Part shown: positions 59,901-64,000 of the stretch, piece after piece
Numbering within the stretch: the stretch's first letter is position 1
How the letters are laid out: the number at the start of each line of letters is the position of its first letter
DNA from: Warburgia ugandensis
Taxonomy: Eukaryota; Streptophyta; Magnoliopsida; Canellales; Canellaceae
NCBI GenBank assembly: GCA_035236585.1
Contig: CP141132.1
Coordinates: forward strand, 82,078,880-82,142,879
DNA length: 64,000 nucleotides
Direction of reading: 5' to 3'
Program-made: the position numbers and the translations under genes
The notes under the pieces: model-generated
What the model was told of the DNA's origin: nothing
The model's input: the letters and a program-made list of their open reading frames with translations, nothing else
Database searches by the model: none

Positions 59901-61535
59901 TATCAGATGCTACCAAATGGATTCTTCTAAAAATATGATGAATATTTGTTTAGATTACTAGTAGAGTTCTCATTAAAATTCTCCTCAGCCCACAATTCTA
60001 ATCATTCCTTTTGTTTCCTGTCACAGTTTAGTTTAGATTAAATTCTGACTTATCTGGCCCCATTTTCTGATTTTCATTTCCAACTCTGCTTGATTTTGTT
60101 CTGATCTTGTCTGTCATTGTTTCCTTACTTCCTACCGGAAGTTAATTTGGACCACATCCTGTTTTCTAAGCCTGTATTTCTTATTTATGTTATAAAGACT
60201 ATCGCAGTTCACTTTTCTGAACTTAATTCTAAAAGTTGCACAACCAATGGGGTCCAAGTAACAAGGTTGTAGAGGTACCACTGCAAACTTCTTAACCACT
60301 ACACAGGTAGTTCTAGGTTCCTGTTTAAGGATATTAAGAAGTAAGAGAGAACCTAGCTGATTTGTTTGTGGGTTGTAAACAAAACCAGTCATTTTTGCAA
60401 TAGTATAATTGCAAATGCCCATAGTGGACTTATACAGTAATTGGACCTGTTTTCTAAAGAATGTGATGATCTTTCTGTTCTGGACATTTCTATAATCAAC
60501 TTTAGTTTTCTATTTGTTGGATCTCCTAAGACAGCAATCGTTATTTTGCATAAAAGTGACTATTGTTTGGTTGGATTAATCTGCATAGGTGCCTGGAATT
60601 TCTTATTCTTGTTTACAGATAGGAAAGCCATATTGTACAAGTGAAAATTGCATAGGTGCTCTGAATTTCTTATGGATGTTTCAGAAGTTTGTACATGATG
60701 CTGACATGAAATGATAATGCAGGGGGCATGGCAGCCATCTTTAAATATCTCCACGGTGCTAACAAGCATTGGGTTGCTATTGAGTGAACCCAACCCAGAT
60801 GATGGTCTAATGTGTGAGGCTGTAAGTATGTGGCAGTGAATGACATTTGTACAATGGGAGGTGAACTAATGGTCCTTAAGTTGGAGTTGTTTGGATTGTG
60901 CAGAGCAGGGAGTACAAATACAATAGGCAAGCCTTTGATCAGAAGGCACGGCACTGGACTGAAAGATATGCCAAGATGGGGATTGGTGGAAACACTAGTT
61001 ATGGAAGTGATATAGCTAACTCAAATATGGTAACAAAAGTTCCAGCCTTGTTTCTTTCAATGTGATACGTACATATTGCTAATTTTTCCTTCTGCTACCT
61101 CAGGTGGATATTGATAAAGCAGACACTACATTTGGAACTGCACCTAATGAGGACAAGGACAGCATGAAAAGGGTACGTGGGATCAGCAAGAAGCTATCAC
61201 TAGAATCTTTGGTACCCTCAGAGAAGACTAACCCCTACTACAAGGAAAATACTGTACCTGTATGTCGGTTATCACTCTCGCATTCCAAAAGTATTTACGC
61301 AGATTCAGTGAAGTCCTTGTCACTCCCACAAGTTGGTAATGGTGATGAAGAACTACCTCATCAGCATCGTGATGAGAAAGCATCAAATGGCAGGTGCAAG
61401 CAACAAGAACAAGCTCCCATGACCCTTGAGATGGTGATTGTGTCTGACAGTGAAGAAAGTGAGGAAGAAGAGAAACCTAAGAGGCCAAGAATGTCCCTCA
61501 CGAGGAAGCACTTAGGAGGCAAAACCGAAAGCTAA
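56937..61535 (+). CDS. UBC37: Ubiquitin-conjugating enzyme E2, UBC37/UBE2T-like (six exons, complete)
   Basis: Exons 56937-57099, 57189-57258, 57335-57440, 60723-60821, 60904-61029 and 61104-61535 give 331 residues; all introns are GT-AG and phases fit. Starts [20 protein letters not shown], followed by a 9-Ser run in a loop. UBC fold landmarks: [33 protein letters not shown] (94-96), active-site Cys104 in GRICLDIL, then [19 protein letters not shown] and [16 protein letters not shown]. The C-terminal ~140 residues are extra: [10 protein letters not shown], which UBC37 shares, then an acidic Ser-rich stretch, a SUMO-interaction-like [13 protein letters not shown] (299-311) and basic KPKRPR (312-317). 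UBE2T in animals monoubiquitinates FANCD2 in crosslink repair; the plant role is inferred from homology. The 3.3-kb intron 3 holds two SINE pieces. Confidence 0.95.
58160..58328 (-). mobile_element. Au-type SINE in E2 intron 3
   Basis: The minus-strand read includes ggtagagttggcatc, gaccttgaggtcgcgggttc, ttgcaaaacgcaaggtaagg and gtggtccgcccctttcc. The 3' end lies at about 58160. Immediately upstream (58094-58155) is a fragment of the second SINE-like family (ctgggtgaccagggttcaag). Confidence 0.8.
59188..59258 (+). mobile_element. Au-type SINE 3' fragment
   Basis: ggcccttgtggtctgcccct, then ccctggaccctgcataggcc and gagcttcgtgcactggggct. The 5' half is missing. In E2 intron 3. Confidence 0.8.
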
Positions 61536-62408
61536 ACATCCAACAAGATGGTTCAATCTTTCTATGTTCTTGCAAGCTGTTAGCATTCATTTGTTCGCTG
61601 AAAGTAACAAAAGAAAAACCTTCAAGTATTGCTAGGATTGGATAGAAAGCTTCCTTGTAGATGCCTTTTACATGTCAATTATCTGTAAAATGAATGTCAA
61701 TCAAGTACCTTTTGTCAATTTCTCAAAATGGTCTATATCTTGTAAAATGTAGGTGTAGATGCTTCTTAACTTTTTTGCAATTTTTGCGAAGTTCTTCCGT
61801 AGTCATGTTTTGCGCTGTTTCAAACAACTAAAGCTTGAACCATCCTTGGACCCATTAATGACAATGAGGAAGACTGTCTACCCTGGTCATCTTGAGATTG
61901 TGACTCTCAAGATGCACACTTATTGCAACTTAATCGAAACATTTTAATTGCTTTATTGAGTTCGCTGAACTAGTCTGCCAGTTTCTCCTTGTAGCATTTG
62001 AATATGGCGCACGTGGTGGTTGTTTTCTGATTGTGCTTATTCTCATTGGATAATCTGATGTGTTTGATCAACAGCTAGCAACATAATAAGCAGACCGATA
62101 CAACCAAGTTTAAGCACCAAGCAGACAGTGAAAGAAAGCGCGAATCTGGTGATTGTGCAAGGCATTAGTTGCTAATGTGTTTGTCATTATGTTGGCTTTC
62201 TTGTATGTGTTCAATCGTGATCATCTTGGGCAGTCTTTTGTTATTTCTTTTGTGAATGAAGGGGATTTTTAAGGCAATATCAACCCCAAAAGAAATCATA
62301 TATTTGTTTTGTTTCTTTATTTATTGGAAAGGACGACATAAGAACAAATTTAAGGGCGATTCAAATAACAAAAAAGAAATTGGTCACACACAGTATGTAA
62401 CTATCTTT
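61536..62408. other. E2 3' region and intergenic DNA
   Basis: AT-rich; the first ~200 bp are probably the E2 3' UTR. No further gene recognised. Confidence 0.5.
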
Positions 62409-62443
62409 CATCATCAAGATCTTATTCTAATTAGGGGTCGGCC
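62409..62443 (-). mobile_element. RTE LINE 3'-tail fragment
   Basis: Minus strand: ggccgacccctaattagaat, then aagatcttgatgatg. About 35 bp of LINE 3' terminus, ending abruptly at both sides. A TSD is doubtful (gtaactatcttt / gtgaccatctct). Confidence 0.6.
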
Positions 62444-62733
62444 AGGGTGTGACCATCTCTCCAGGACAATATTCCTCCATGAGAAGATAGAGCACTCTAC
62501 TGATCTGTTGGGTATGGATTTAACTTTGTGTTGGCAGTGCTTAATTGTTGTTCTCTTCACATGCAGATATAGTTCTAGCATTATTCTTTCAAACTCCCTT
62601 TTCTTTGTGGTTGATAAACCGCCGTCTTCAGTTGCCCGCGATGCTCTGCAACGGTGGTGAACCGGCCTCTCTTCCTACCAATCATGGTCTAACTCTGTAC
62701 AGCCGTTGGTCACGGAGAAGTGGAGATTGGCAA

Positions 62734-62764
<31 letters not shown>

Positions 62765-63560
62765 TGGAAGATAAAAGACTGTGGGGGGGTTGGGGGTGGG
62801 TGTTGAGGGGTTGACAACACATGTAGGGTGTTACAAACTGAGCAAGAAACCAGTAACCTTGGAGTATATCTTCCATCATTGCATGCAAGGAGGGGATGCT
62901 AAACTGACTGTACTCTACCAACCACATTTTATGGAGCCCAACTTGGCATGGTCAAAATCCTTTATCTCATTGTTCAAATTTATTTTTCTTATAGATAAAA
63001 ATCATATGTTATGATGATTCTAGCTTCTTATAAACTATGTGTGGTTTATAAAGCTTCCCAATTATCTATTTTGAAACGCACTGCTCTTTTAGATGGCAGA
63101 ATCATCCAAATCACCCTCTTTTAGATATTTCAATCCAAAGTAATGATTAGCCTGCCAGTTCAGCATTCCTAAGCAAGAAAAGCTTGGCCAGAGGCCCACC
63201 TTTTTATGATTGAACCGTTCATCTTATTACTCTGCCATTGGTTATCCATCACATAACAAAATATTGCGATGATTAGATGACTAGAATCCTAAAACTGTAT
63301 TTTATTACGGGTTGAATTTAGACTGCTTATAGAGAGTTTCAGGTTTCTAGCGATAACAAAACAAATTTTCAGAAGATAGAATAATACGCACAGGCCCTAT
63401 TTTTCGATATTTTGTAATATCTTGTTTTTTTTTTAAAGGGTTTTTCTTTTAAAAAATGTCATTATATTTTGGCAATTTGCAAAAAAATCCAACATTTTTA
63501 ATTTTTTTTTAATTTGCTATTAAATATTGCACATCTTTGCAAAAATGTCATTGTATTAGT
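62444..63560. other. Intergenic sequence
   Basis: Contains a CT run at 62741-62763 and a G-rich patch at 62780-62812. No gene recognised. Confidence 0.45.
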
Positions 63561-64000
63561 TTTCCATCTTCCTTGCCGGTTAGTTTTTATAAATTTTCGA
63601 TATTATCCTTCTCTAACAGACTCGCTACCTCAGTCTGGTGGGGTACAGTCAGCGGAGATGTCGGATCTAGTGGTGGGAGGTATGCACTGGAAACAGGGGC
63701 TGTAGTGGGGAGTAGGGGGGGTGGGGTGGTTGGATGATTCGGAAATCGGGGTAGTAGGGGCCACTGCCGATGAGTGGGGGTGCACACAAGGGGGCACGAG
63801 GCAGGCGGGGCTGCCAATTTGTGTGGGGGCGCGAGCAGGGGAATGCGCTGGAATCAAAGACTACAGGGGCGAGGCGAGGCGAGGCGAGGCAGTTTGCCGA
63901 TCACGCGTGGGGGCGGCGAAAACGCCGTCCTACGATTCGGTTGAGGATGTGACATAATTGCTGGGGAAGGGTGGGACTTGCGAATTGGTCAAGGGCGCAC
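63561..64000. other. GC-rich terminal stretch, possibly near the 5' end of a gene outside the window
   Basis: G-rich on the plus strand, with a short gaggc(gaggc)n tandem run near 63868-63890. Several overlapping ORFs exist, but none resembles a known protein; with this composition they are not evidence of coding. Confidence 0.3.

Noticed and set aside
63561..63957. Overlapping ORFs in the GC-rich end, possible gene start
   Set aside because: No recognisable protein, splice pattern or repeat; open frames are expected from the composition.

Overview
The window is nuclear DNA from a flowering plant. The evidence is spliced genes with long AT-rich introns, plant-type proteins (kinesin-13, a PDX1.2-like protein, mitochondrial carrier BAC2, E2 enzyme UBC37), an Au-type SINE family, RTE-clade LINEs and Tekay/Del-type Ty3/gypsy LTRs. 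The species cannot be named from the sequence. Repeats make up well over half of the window.

Layout. 0.7-4.65 kb (-): the 5' half of a kinesin-13B gene that runs off the left edge; its introns carry three small insertions with target-site duplications (TSDs). 6.0-11.9 kb: an RTE LINE (+) with a second full-length RTE LINE (-) nested in it, both bounded by TSDs. 12.4-15.5 kb: a possible unrecognised two-exon gene (-) between 17-bp direct repeats. 15.8-19.3 kb: a third full-length RTE LINE (+). 19.5-21.9 kb: a solo LTR (-) with a perfect TSD. 25.5-26.5 kb: an intronless PDX1.2-like (pseudoenzyme) gene whose N-terminal end is frameshifted. 27.6-31.7 kb (-): complete two-exon BAC2 gene. 34.7-40.1 kb: an old RTE LINE (-) split by a solo LTR with a perfect 5-bp TSD. 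42.5-46.6 kb: a diverged 4.1-kb LTR of the same clade. 47.0-53.6 kb: 5' LTR, primer-binding site and degenerate gag-pol of a Tekay/Del element, cut off in integrase and followed by tandem repeats (53.6-55.4 kb). 56.9-61.5 kb (+): complete six-exon UBC37/UBE2T-like E2 gene. 61.5-64 kb: no recognisable gene; the last 450 bp are GC-rich.

The host genes are unrelated housekeeping functions: microtubule depolymerisation, vitamin B6 synthase regulation, mitochondrial basic amino acid transport and ubiquitin conjugation. The kinesin-13B and PDX1.2 pair is notable because, from memory, the Arabidopsis orthologues have consecutive locus numbers (At3g16060, At3g16050); here about 21 kb of transposons separates them. 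I found no cluster that looks like a new multi-gene system. The most unusual signals are very short retrotransposed pieces (34, 37 and 137 bp) with long TSDs, which record several distinct outcomes of RTE-driven reverse transcription.
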